A stretch of 53,807 bases of DNA, taken from NCBI RefSeq assembly GCF_000211815.1, contig NZ_GL890929.1, positions 1 to 53,807 of the forward strand, read 5' to 3'. The notes beneath the pieces are model-generated. The model was given only the letters and a program-made list of their open reading frames with translations, did not search any database and was not told the origin of the DNA. This DNA comes from Moorena producens 3L. Lineage in GTDB: Bacteria > Cyanobacteriota > Cyanobacteriia > Cyanobacteriales > Coleofasciculaceae. The translations under genes were made by a program, and so were the position numbers. Shown piece by piece: positions 26,621-34,638 of the stretch (position 1 is the first letter of the stretch; each line of letters starts with the position of its first letter).

Positions 26621-26666
26621 GGGAGTAGGGAGTCGGGAGTCGGGAGTCGGGAGTCGGGAGTCGGGA
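26621..26666. repeat. 7-bp tandem repeat directly upstream of znuB
   Basis: One GGGAGTA and about five and a half GGGAGTC units, ending 11 bases before the znuB start codon. On the coding strand it reads ACTCCCG, so no purine-rich ribosome site is present close to the start. Confidence 0.9.
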
Positions 26667-26741
26667 ACTTGGGATCAAAAATTATCACAATTGATTTAGG
26701 AAACCTATAATTATAACCAACTAATGATAATTGATTTAAAT

Positions 26742-27224
26742 TTAGGATGAAGTATTATTTATTTTTTCAATCTTGAAAACATTGTCAATGGTTTTACCAG
26801 CTGTTTTATCCTCCCATCCTAGGGCTGTTAAAAATTGCTCTGCTGAGGTCGTTTCTACAACATCAACTCCCCATTCTCCGGTTTGGAGAGTATCAGGAGA
26901 ATTACTTAAGGGTGGAGTTTTCTTTAAACCTCCTAATATTAAGATATCTGGCAAAAAATCCCCCTTTTTTTGACTAATCCGCTTCTCTACTAGAGCTTGA
27001 GCACACAATTCTCCAACTTTAGGTGCAGTAAACTCTTGAGTAGGGAATAAAATTTCAACCATCCAATGGGGATGATCTAATTTACGACACTTTAAGGATG
27101 GATAGTTACTTAATCCTTCAGCAAATACCTGAGTGAATTCTTCCCGGTTTAGTTCAGGAAAACTATCTTCTGATAGTTCAAAGTTATGGGAAAGCAACAT
27201 CCGACCAGTTTGAGAGTCAGTCAT
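26742..27224 (-). CDS. Protein of unknown function within the zinc transporter locus
   Basis: About 160 residues from the ATG at 27224, preceded by an ACAGGA-type ribosome site (a TTG at 27251 would add nine). No known domain: an alpha/beta soluble protein with FPELNREEFTQVFAEGLSNYPSLKCRKLDHPHWMVEILFP and a conserved-looking end. No signal or membrane segment; only two cysteines. It lies between znuC and znuB on the same strand, so it is probably co-transcribed with zinc uptake genes, but its role is unknown. Confidence 0.65.
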   Translation of the reverse strand: MTDSQTGRMLLSHNFELSEDSFPELNREEFTQVFAEGLSNYPSLKCRKLDHPHWMVEILFPTQEFTAPKVGELCAQALVEKRISQKKGDFLPDILILGGLKKTPPLSNSPDTLQTGEWGVDVVETTSAEQFLTALGWEDKTAGKTIDNVFKIEKINNTSS

Positions 27225-27397
27225 AAGTCCTGTGATATCCTGTTTGATCAATTTTCCAGCCCAGCAAGAATCAGTATATATTAGGTTGGGTTCATTGCTG
27301 AACAGTGAACCCTATCTAACATGTATTACTCTCCTACTCTGGGACTGACAGACTTAGCAGGCTCTGCACTCAGAACTAAGCACTCAACACTCAGCCC

Positions 27398-28117
27398 TCA
27401 AGCTGCGGCCAAACTCATCACCTTACCATAAGCCTTGCTCAGGTTTTCCGGTGTCAGCACTTGGGCCCTTGAACCCACAGCAATCAGTTGCTTATTCAAT
27501 AAAAGGAGTTGATCATAATGAGCTAAGGTTTCTCCTAAGTCATGGCTGATCACTAGTAAGGTTTTGTCTTGGGATTTAAGTTCACTAAAAACCTCAAAAA
27601 TAATGTCTTCCGTCTTTTTGTCGATGCCCACAAATGGCTCATCAAAAAATAATAACTCCGCTTGTTGAGCTAGAGCCCGCGCTAAAAATACCCGCTGCTG
27701 CTGTCCACCAGAGAGTTCGCCAATTTGACGGTGGCGATACTCGAACATACCCACCCGTTCTAACGCATTCTTAACAATTTCCTTAGATTGGCGACTAGGA
27801 GACCTAAACCAACCGGTGTGGACTGTACGACCCATCATCACTACATTCCATACCGTAATCGGATAGTCCCAATCAATTTGCGATCGCTGAGGAACATAAG
27901 CGACTCGTTTTAATTGACTCCGGAGGGGACGGGCTGCCAATTTCACTACCCCATTCACTGCTGGAATCAGTCCCAGCATCGCCTTCACCATAGTACTTTT
28001 GCCAGCACCATTGGGCCCCAGTAAACCAGTTAATTGTCCTGGCTGGAGGGAGAAGGATATATCACAAATAGCCCAAGTGTCTCGGTAACAGACTCCTAGG
28101 TTATGGACTTCTAACAT
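27398..28117 (-). CDS. znuC: Zinc ABC transporter ATP-binding protein
   Basis: A 239-residue ABC ATPase: Walker A GPNGAGKST (about 34-42), signature LSGGQQQR, Walker B ELLFFDEPF and the switch histidine in LLVISHDLG. The YVPQRSQIDWDYPITVWNVVMMGR segment is typical of zinc/manganese transporters. It energises uptake through ZnuB. It is transcribed divergently from znuA across a 124-bp gap. Confidence 0.9.
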   Translation of the reverse strand: MLEVHNLGVCYRDTWAICDISFSLQPGQLTGLLGPNGAGKSTMVKAMLGLIPAVNGVVKLAARPLRSQLKRVAYVPQRSQIDWDYPITVWNVVMMGRTVHTGWFRSPSRQSKEIVKNALERVGMFEYRHRQIGELSGGQQQRVFLARALAQQAELLFFDEPFVGIDKKTEDIIFEVFSELKSQDKTLLVISHDLGETLAHYDQLLLLNKQLIAVGSRAQVLTPENLSKAYGKVMSLAAA

Positions 28118-28126
28118 TAGGTTTTG

Positions 28127-28182
28127 TGAGAACGACTACCGATATCATAGTTTAACGTGCCTGCAACTGATTGTCGTTCTCA
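28127..28182. promoter_or_regulatory. Inverted repeat in the znuC-znuA divergent promoter
   Basis: The perfect 10-bp arms TGAGAACGAC (28127-28136) and GTCGTTCTCA (28173-28182) lie in the only gap between the divergent znuC and znuA. The second arm is part of TGATTGTCGTTCTCA, which has the TGA-N9-TCA outline of cyanobacterial Zur boxes, though it matches poorly inside. A zinc-responsive operator serving both genes is likely but not shown. Confidence 0.45.
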
Positions 28183-28241
28183 GCTAAGCCTTGTAAAATG
28201 ATTCTTGTTCTTGATCCCTACTAATTTAAACGGGTTGATCT

Positions 28242-29324
28242 ATGCTGAAACCCTTACCAGTTAAACTTCCTAGCATCTTAGCTAGTGCTGCTGTCGCCCT
28301 TGGGGTAGCACTAGGTGGTTGTAGTCAAAGCAGTGAAACCTCATCAAGGGAGAAGCCACTAGTGGTAGCATCCTACAGTGTGCTTTGTGACTTAACAACA
28401 GAAATTGCCCAAGATACCATTGATATGGCCTGTCTGATTGAACCAGGTCAAGACCCTCATACCTACAAAGCTACCACCTTAGCTCGCCAATCCCTAGAGC
28501 AAGCCCAACTAGTTCTATACGGTGGCTACGACTTTGAACCAGAAGTTATTAAATTAGTTCAAGCCACTAATACACCAGCTCCTAAAATAGCGGTGCATGA
28601 TCAAGCTGTGCCTAGTCCAATTATGGCGGAAGCACATCACCACGATGATCATGAGCAAGAAAAGGATGACCATAAGGATCACCATAAGGATCACCATGAT
28701 GATCACCATGACCATGAGGAAGAAAAGACAGGATCCGCTCACAGTGATGAGGAACTAGAGCCCGACCCCCATATTTGGCATGATGTCCAAAATGGTATCA
28801 AGATGGCAGAAGTAATTCGTAGCCAACTGGCAGCACTTAACCCAGATGATCAGGAATTGTATGCCAAGAATGCCAAACAGCTAACCACTGAACTGGAACA
28901 GTTGGATGCTTGGGTCAAAGCACAAGTTGCTACCATACCCAAAGGGCAACGCCAACTAATTACTACCCATGATGCCCTAGGGTACTACATTAACGCTTAC
29001 GGTTTTTCTGATTCTGATGCGTTGCAAGGGCTTAGCGCAGAAGAAGCACCGACAGCAGCACGGGTGAAAGAACTGGTACAGAAGATTAAGAAAAGTAAGG
29101 TACCAACAATTTTCGCCGAAGTAACAACAAATGATAAGGTTATTGGCACTGTCGCCAGAGAAGCAAAGGTTAAACTCTCAGACCAAAAGTTATTTGCAGA
29201 TGGTCTAGGAGAAAAAGGGAGTGATACTGGAACTTATATTGGCATGATTACTAGCAATACCTGTGCCATTGTAGATGGTTTGGGGGGAAATTGTTCTTCT
29301 TTTGCTGCCAAAGCTGCTAAATGA
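28242..29324 (+). CDS. znuA: Zinc ABC transporter substrate-binding lipoprotein
   Basis: A 360-residue cluster A-I metal-binding protein. The leader ends in the lipobox ALGGC (lipid anchor near residue 27). Metal ligands are in QDPHTYK (His), DPHIWHD (His), a later EVTTND segment and the C-terminal Asp region. A long His/Asp-rich loop (about 127-166, HHHDDHEQEKDDHKDHHKDHH...) is diagnostic of zinc rather than manganese binders and probably collects zinc in the periplasm. It is divergent from znuC. Confidence 0.92.
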   Translation: MLKPLPVKLPSILASAAVALGVALGGCSQSSETSSREKPLVVASYSVLCDLTTEIAQDTIDMACLIEPGQDPHTYKATTLARQSLEQAQLVLYGGYDFEPEVIKLVQATNTPAPKIAVHDQAVPSPIMAEAHHHDDHEQEKDDHKDHHKDHHDDHHDHEEEKTGSAHSDEELEPDPHIWHDVQNGIKMAEVIRSQLAALNPDDQELYAKNAKQLTTELEQLDAWVKAQVATIPKGQRQLITTHDALGYYINAYGFSDSDALQGLSAEEAPTAARVKELVQKIKKSKVPTIFAEVTTNDKVIGTVAREAKVKLSDQKLFADGLGEKGSDTGTYIGMITSNTCAIVDGLGGNCSSFAAKAAK

Positions 29325-29378
29325 TTGCTGATATATAGCGTTAATTGCATGTATGAGGTACAATTATTAACCTCAAAG

Positions 29379-29397
29379 TCCCCCTTTTTAAGGGGGA
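29379..29397 (+). terminator. Stem-loop repeat downstream of znuA
   Basis: TCCCCC, a short T/A loop and GGGGGA form a hairpin about 55 bases past the znuA stop. The same C-run/G-run hairpin followed by TTTAGGGGGA is a common dispersed repeat in cyanobacteria, so it may end transcription or simply be a repeat. The remaining 29325-29574 has no gene. Confidence 0.4.
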
Positions 29398-29574
29398 TTT
29401 AGGGGGATCCATTTGTAAGTCATGAGTCCTATAAACGCTATAATTTTCCTCGAATACCGTTGCCACTAAATCCGCCAGTTTTGTAGAGGCGATCGCCCAA
29501 CACAGGAAACATCTCTATCGGCTTATATCATCAGCTGACGGTTGGTGTAATAACGATTTAATTTTCAGGAACGC

Positions 29575-30108
29575 CTAAGCATTATATTTCTTTTCCCACT
29601 CTTTTACGGCCATAGCATAATTTCCTTGAGCACTAATTAAGCTCCAAAATCTTCCAAAATCTTCCTGAGCATTGTCTAGGTTAAATTCCATTTTATGACT
29701 TTTGTTTTTGAGAAACAATTCAATATTAGCATTGACGGTGTTACAGTAATCAATACAAATATCAAGTCGTTCGTAATTAAACTGTTTAGGAAGGATTATT
29801 GATTCTGAGTAACCTTTAATTATAGGACTATCTAGGCGTTTTGCATAACTTTTAGCCGTTGACATGATATCCCGCTTTAAATGTACATAAAAAGCACAAT
29901 CTCCATATTTTTTTTCCAAGGAACCGAGAAACCACGACAACCTATTATCTACTTCAATATGATTTTGAGAATATTGAAGGCGCTGATCTCCTATCAAAGA
30001 TATTCTAGATTCGTGAGATACTGTATAGTTTTGAATATGCTGACAGGCTTTAGCAAATGTTGTAGAGCCACATCTTCCGGTACATAAAACAAAAACATTT
30101 GAAAACAT
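29575..30108 (-). CDS. Sulfotransferase family protein
   Basis: A 177-residue protein with the PAPS-binding loop VLCTGRCGSTTFAKA (about 7-21, GRCGSTT) and the 3'-phosphate contact YVHLKRDIMSTAKSYAKR (about 94-111, with an Arg and a Ser). The C-terminal VKEWEKKY is also family-like. It would transfer sulfate from PAPS to a hydroxyl, here perhaps on a glycan. It is at the short end of the family. It is the last gene of a three-gene unit: 8 bases separate it from the MBL gene. Confidence 0.8.
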   Translation of the reverse strand: MFSNVFVLCTGRCGSTTFAKACQHIQNYTVSHESRISLIGDQRLQYSQNHIEVDNRLSWFLGSLEKKYGDCAFYVHLKRDIMSTAKSYAKRLDSPIIKGYSESIILPKQFNYERLDICIDYCNTVNANIELFLKNKSHKMEFNLDNAQEDFGRFWSLISAQGNYAMAVKEWEKKYNA

Positions 30109-30116
30109 AAGTTATC

Positions 30117-30881
30117 TCAACTCCGGATAACCAGACCATCGTAAGCCATAACGATATTGTGATGAAAATCCTTTATATATGTAAACAGCAACTCTTTGGT
30201 TTTAAGATCTGGATACTGTCGAGCCCCAAAATGAGTTATGATCGCCTTCTCAGCATGGGTAGCAGTTAGCACTGTCTTAAGTTGTTCTATGTCAAGATGA
30301 AATCCATTTGTTTTCTTTCCTCCAACCGGGCAAGATTCAGCAATGAGAATATCACAATCCTTAGTTATACTCAAGAGAGAATCGCATAAAATGGTATCAA
30401 CACAATAACAAATAGATGTGTTGTCTAAGTGTAATTGAGCGCCGATGACTGGAGTATTATGTTTTAATGCTTGAGTCTTTATGGTAAAATTATCGAAATT
30501 CAAGGTTGTATCTTTAGCAACTCTAATCTCAATAGGAAATCCTAGTTTATCCCTCGGTTTCACAAACGGAAAAGAAAACAAAGTCTCCAAGTAACTCTTT
30601 AGACTTTCATGGATGACAATTGTCAGGGAAGCAGGCTGGAACATCGGTAAAATATGTAGCCCATAACAGTGGTCTAAATGTAGGTGTGAAAGCATAACAG
30701 TAACATTTTTACCACGAACGCTTTCTCTGTCTATTTTTCTAACCCCAGTGCCTAAGTCAAATAAAACAATATCTCTCTCATTTACAAATACCCCTACACA
30801 ATTGGTAGCACCTGATGTGCTGTCAAACCAACCAGAAGTTCCATAAAAGACGATTTCCAAGGCTTTAGTCTCCTCTTTCAT
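30117..30881 (-). CDS. MBL-fold metallohydrolase (RNase Z / phosphodiesterase-like)
   Basis: About 254 residues; the ATG at 30881 is taken rather than the TTG just before. The metal motif is MLSHLHLDHCYG (HxHxDH), followed by a further His in ALKHNTPV, the Asp in CYCVDT and H in ITHFGARQYPD, so both metal sites can form. The opening FYGTSGWFDSTSGATNCVGVFV is typical of the RNase Z/PhnP-type branch, which cleaves phosphodiesters. It overlaps the glycosyltransferase gene upstream by about 17 bases and precedes the sulfotransferase, so the three genes look like one operon. Confidence 0.82.
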   Translation of the reverse strand: MKEETKALEIVFYGTSGWFDSTSGATNCVGVFVNERDIVLFDLGTGVRKIDRESVRGKNVTVMLSHLHLDHCYGLHILPMFQPASLTIVIHESLKSYLETLFSFPFVKPRDKLGFPIEIRVAKDTTLNFDNFTIKTQALKHNTPVIGAQLHLDNTSICYCVDTILCDSLLSITKDCDILIAESCPVGGKKTNGFHLDIEQLKTVLTATHAEKAIITHFGARQYPDLKTKELLFTYIKDFHHNIVMAYDGLVIRS

Positions 30882-31800
30882 CAAAGTATCTCTTGATTTT
30901 TACAGCATACTCGTTGTTTTCGTTACGCCATTGCCATGCTCCATATTCATTAATTGTAAGATAATCAGCGATCGCAAAATTATCATCCTGAATTAATTTG
31001 TGGCGATCAGAATAGCGACGATTTTTATAATCTCCCTGAACAATATGATAAATCGTATTTTCTAGGTAAGAAACTCCTCCTTTAATGGTATGAAAAACTT
31101 TGTCTCCCCAAGAATGATATAGATTATAAAACGTATGATTAAAAAAAAGCGTCTTTAGAAGAGTCGAATGATATCCCATAGCAGAGGCCAATAAAACCTT
31201 GTCGCCACCCCCCAAAATCATAAAGTCGGGGAAGCCTATCTCTGTTATGGTGGCTGCCTTTGCCGCCCATCCAAAGCCCGGATTACATCCAAGACTTAAG
31301 CTGATGCCACTTTTACTGAAATAATCTTTAACTGTAATATCACGATTGAAACTCGTGACCACGGATTTGCGGCTAAGTCCAGTTAGGGAAAAATGGCCAT
31401 TCTCAAGCTTTACATCTTCGACTCGATTGAAGATCTGAACCAGTCGGTAGTTTTCCAGTTTATCTTTTAATTGCTCTTCCCAACCCTTGTTAGTAAAAAC
31501 GAGATCTGCATCAGCCCAAACAACATATTTATGCTTTTCATTCAAATGGGATAACGCTACGTTATAGAATCTTTCTTTTTGCCAAATTACGGAAGCCGAG
31601 GGAATCTTGATGATTTTAAGATTCTCCGAGGAAACAATACTGTCAGTATCTAAGCCATAACAAACCAGGATTATATCAACTTTTTGGTTCCTTAAGCAAG
31701 CTAGTGATTTGACAAGAGCAATATACCTGGATTCACTATTTGAAAAATTAAAATAAGCTAGAATAACGACCGTATCCATAACTGCAGTGATCCTTTTCAT
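30865..31800 (-). CDS. Glycosyltransferase (GT-A fold)
   Basis: A 311-residue protein resembling family 2/GT-A enzymes: VVILAYFNFSNSESRYIALVKSL at the N-terminus, the metal-binding DxD in YVVWADADLVF (D97, D99), then GFGWAAKAATITEIGFPDFMILGGGDKVL, which resembles the acceptor/catalytic loop GGxD. No membrane segment. It probably starts a small glycan-modifying operon with the MBL hydrolase and sulfotransferase. The low GC content suggests horizontal acquisition. Confidence 0.8.
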   Translation of the reverse strand: MKRITAVMDTVVILAYFNFSNSESRYIALVKSLACLRNQKVDIILVCYGLDTDSIVSSENLKIIKIPSASVIWQKERFYNVALSHLNEKHKYVVWADADLVFTNKGWEEQLKDKLENYRLVQIFNRVEDVKLENGHFSLTGLSRKSVVTSFNRDITVKDYFSKSGISLSLGCNPGFGWAAKAATITEIGFPDFMILGGGDKVLLASAMGYHSTLLKTLFFNHTFYNLYHSWGDKVFHTIKGGVSYLENTIYHIVQGDYKNRRYSDRHKLIQDDNFAIADYLTINEYGAWQWRNENNEYAVKIKRYFDERGD

Positions 31801-32177
31801 TGGTACTACTATACAATGGAAAGGCTCTCCCCATAAAAAATATATAGGAACCCTAAATCATTTTACAACTTCTACACGGATTCCTATATAGGCACTGATT
31901 GCATTATTGTTCAAGAAGCAAATGGCTTATTAATGTCGTCCCTAATGCTTTTGGGGTTGTTTGCTTTCACGTAGTGTCTCTATCATGAGAATCGAGGTGT
32001 TCGGCACACAGCCCCGTGGAACCACGCCAGTGAGGTCTTGGGGGTTACTCCCAAGACCTTACTACATCGCTGTTCCCTGATCGGAAGTTCCCTGATCGGA
32101 AGTTCCCTACTCCCTAAAACCTACTCCCTAAAACCTACTCCCTAAAACGAAAGTACCTCACCCACTTGATAGCTATA
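31801..32177. other. Intergenic region with repeats
   Basis: No gene seen. It contains a hairpin GGTCTTGGGGGTTACTCCCAAGACC (about 32034-32058), related to the repeat near 7262, and 14-base units CCTACTCCCTAAAA (about 32108-32150). Confidence 0.55.
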
Positions 32178-32954
32178 TTATCGGTAGTAAAATTCAAAAT
32201 CTTTTAATGCTGCTACTCTGGCTCGATTAAAATTATAGTGATAGCCCAGTTTGCGTTTCAAGGAAGCCCAAAACGTTTTCTGTTTTTTCTCATGAGAAGC
32301 ATCTAGATGTTTTTTGACTTCATTAATCCTGTCCCAGCTAGAACTTCTGCTAATAGTGAATCCTGCTTTAGCAGCAGCCAGTCCTAAGGTAATACCTGAG
32401 CCACCATGAATACCTTGTAACTCAAAATAGCGCCCGATCATACCCCATTGTTTAATAAATTCTTTTTCTTTGCCACCATCTCTAGAAACAAAAAATAAAG
32501 ATTCTCCTATATAAATTGCTTTGTCTAAGCAGATATCTAACTTAGAGGCTATCTGTTTAAGGGGCTTTAATCTTTCTGGATTATAGTTTTGTATATGCTC
32601 GATAATATTTCCTTGATGTCCTGCTGTAATTCCAGGCAGTACTTCAATAGTTTCAGGTAAGCTACCTATAATCCTGGTGTCAGCATCAATTTGTATGGCG
32701 ACAGGAAACTTTGACAAAGCCTTCTCAATCTCAAAGCGTTTGTCATGATAACAATGAAGAATTCCTGTTTGCTGGTGTTTAAACGCTAAAACGTTCTTAC
32801 AGTTATCAAAATCCTTGACATCATCGGTGGCAACTATTAATAATTTTCCTGGAGCATACTTTTCTAAATCTCCTGCTAGTTCTTTGGCAAGAAAGCGATA
32901 CTTACTACGGAGAGCTAAAGTACAGAAGCAAAAATCTTTTTCTGGCTTAATCAT
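32178..32954 (-). CDS. Putative glycosyltransferase (GT-A like)
   Basis: About 258 residues from the ATG at 32954; an upstream frame to 33020 runs into a dispersed repeat and is unlikely to be used. The DxD motif appears in FPVAIQIDADTRIIGSLPE. KDFCFCTLALRSKYRFLAKELAGDLEKYAPGKLLIVATDD is a typical nucleotide-sugar-binding start, and IYIGESLFFVSRDGGKEKEF and GIHGGSGITLGLAAAKAGF look like acceptor regions. It resembles enzymes that add hexoses to surface glycans. It lies upstream of the glycosyltransferase/MBL/sulfotransferase unit on the same strand. Confidence 0.65.
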   Translation of the reverse strand: MIKPEKDFCFCTLALRSKYRFLAKELAGDLEKYAPGKLLIVATDDVKDFDNCKNVLAFKHQQTGILHCYHDKRFEIEKALSKFPVAIQIDADTRIIGSLPETIEVLPGITAGHQGNIIEHIQNYNPERLKPLKQIASKLDICLDKAIYIGESLFFVSRDGGKEKEFIKQWGMIGRYFELQGIHGGSGITLGLAAAKAGFTISRSSSWDRINEVKKHLDASHEKKQKTFWASLKRKLGYHYNFNRARVAALKDFEFYYR

Positions 32955-32992
32955 AGTCTTCTCCAAAAACGGTTTTTTCCTTCCTATCTCTT

Positions 32993-33035
32993 GGTGCGCG
33001 TTCCCTTGGCGACAGAACATCGCGCCTGTCGCACC
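32993..33035. repeat. 46-bp palindromic repeat, divergent copy 5
   Basis: GGTGCGCG ... TGTCGCACC ends as in the other copies, but the core is changed (GGCGACAGAACATCGCGCC). It lies just upstream of the glycosyltransferase start. Confidence 0.6.
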
Positions 33036-33545
33036 ACTTTCTCAATTCAGAGTTTGAGCTGAAACTTATCCAGCTGATTTTCCGACTGCCAATCACCATG
33101 TAATGGCTTAAACGGTCGTGGCTGGAGCTATAGTCTCAAGCCCTAGCTACCTGAGCTATCTCAGGCTTAGTTATATAATTCCCAGAAATATAAAGCTAGT
33201 CACAGTATGGATGCGAAAAGTACCATCAATAGGAAATATCAGTCAATTAATAGACGTTGAGAAATTAACTATTATATGTATCGAATAGATGAGCGGAAAG
33301 TTTTTATGCTTTATTCTGCTGCTTTTGCGTTCCCGTAGCGGCTCTTTTGGAGCATCCCATTTCCCCCACGGCTTAAGATAGCCCAGCCTTCATAACAACC
33401 CAGCCGTAACCAGTCAACCTCTGAGATGAGAATTAGATCTCAAATGACACTTGTAAATGTATCGCTAAATGTATACCAGTTTACGGCTGAAGTTGTTGTT
33501 TAGTGATACCAACTACAACCACAGAAGTCTAATTAGATTTCCCTT
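33036..33545. other. Intergenic region, no gene seen
   Basis: Stops in all frames. Contains one copy of the GCGTTCCCGTAGCGGCTCT repeat (about 33328-33357), the same type as that inside the giant NACHT gene near 46303. Confidence 0.55.
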
Positions 33546-34256
33546 TCAAATACGCTTGAGCAAGCTTAACCCATGAGTATCAGTGCCACAGGTATTAAAT
33601 AGATTGTAGGTAGCACTCAACTGCAACACAAGCTTAGTTTGTTTTGGACTAGGTTGCCAGGGTTCAGGATTAGTGTAGGCATAGTAAGTTTCAACACCAT
33701 CAATGCCTAAGTGGGCTATAGCAGTAATTAACTCATCTGCTGACTTGCGGTAACGGGCTGGATGAGCCAACACTGCTAAACCACCGGCCTGATGGATAGC
33801 ATCAATCACTGCACCAGCCTTAGCATCATTACCGGTCGGTGCGGTTCCAGTGAAATAGCGCTTTAAACTAGGATGTTCTGGCTCAAAAGCATAGCCAAGG
33901 ATATGAACGTCATCATTAAGGAGTTTGGCGGTAATTTCGACACCAGTCCAGAAGTGGGGTAATGAATCACAGAAAGATGACTCCTGCTGCCATTTTTCTA
34001 TGCAAGCTTGAGCAACTTGATAACCAGCAACGGAGTGGTGATCGGTTATGGCAAGTCCCTTAAGACCAATGGTAATTGCCTGCTTAATCAACTCTTCCGG
34101 TTTGAGCCGACCATCAGAGTAAATGGTGTGCATATGAAAATTGTAGCGATAGGGACAGCTATCAGGCTCAATCGTTTCCCACACTTGCCGGAGAGCTTGT
34201 TGATTTTTTGCTGCTATCTTAGGTGAAGCAGACCCTTGAGCAATATTGACTACCAT
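33546..34256 (-). CDS. PHP-domain phosphoesterase
   Basis: A 236-residue protein with the four PHP metal motifs: NFHMHTIYSDG (H41, H43, D48), AITDHHSVAG (D72, H73, H74), AHPARY and the C-terminal GTDTHG. The domain hydrolyses phosphoester bonds with a trinuclear metal site; stand-alone forms include nucleoside 3',5'-bisphosphate and 5'-nucleotide phosphatases (YciV/RnaAM type). The length is short for RnaAM (about 290). It is a single gene; the substrate is unknown. Confidence 0.82.
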   Translation of the reverse strand: MVVNIAQGSASPKIAAKNQQALRQVWETIEPDSCPYRYNFHMHTIYSDGRLKPEELIKQAITIGLKGLAITDHHSVAGYQVAQACIEKWQQESSFCDSLPHFWTGVEITAKLLNDDVHILGYAFEPEHPSLKRYFTGTAPTGNDAKAGAVIDAIHQAGGLAVLAHPARYRKSADELITAIAHLGIDGVETYYAYTNPEPWQPSPKQTKLVLQLSATYNLFNTCGTDTHGLSLLKRI

Positions 34257-34638
34257 AGATACTTACTGTAATGACTATAGGTTGATTGACCAGATTGGAT
34301 CTGCAGCCGCGAAATACTTTTAAGGGTCTAGGCCAATGGTTGAATCGCTCTAGGTTAAATCGCTCTAGGTTAAATCGCTCTAGGTTAAATCGCTCTATGC
34401 TTCTGACAAGCGTATGAAGCGCCCCGACTTGAGCACGAAAGCTCTCAACTGCCCCTGGTGTACCTAATCCCGAACTCCATTAGCCTAAAACCTAGAATAA
34501 AAATAAATAGAAATACGCGGTACGAGTTTTCAATTGTTAACATAACCATAGCAAACTTAATACTTTGTCGGTGTTGGCTTAACTACTTAAGCTTTACCTA
34601 ACTCTCCTCCTTACTTGGTTGCAGAAGGAGATTTAAGT
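34257..34638. other. Intergenic region with a 15-bp tandem repeat
   Basis: Bases 34343-34398 hold about 3.7 copies of AATCGCTCTAGGTTA. Nothing else recognised; no RNA gene found. Confidence 0.6.

Noticed and set aside
34257..34638. Possible tRNA or small RNA near 34400
   Set aside because: No acceptor-stem pairing or T-loop motif could be found.
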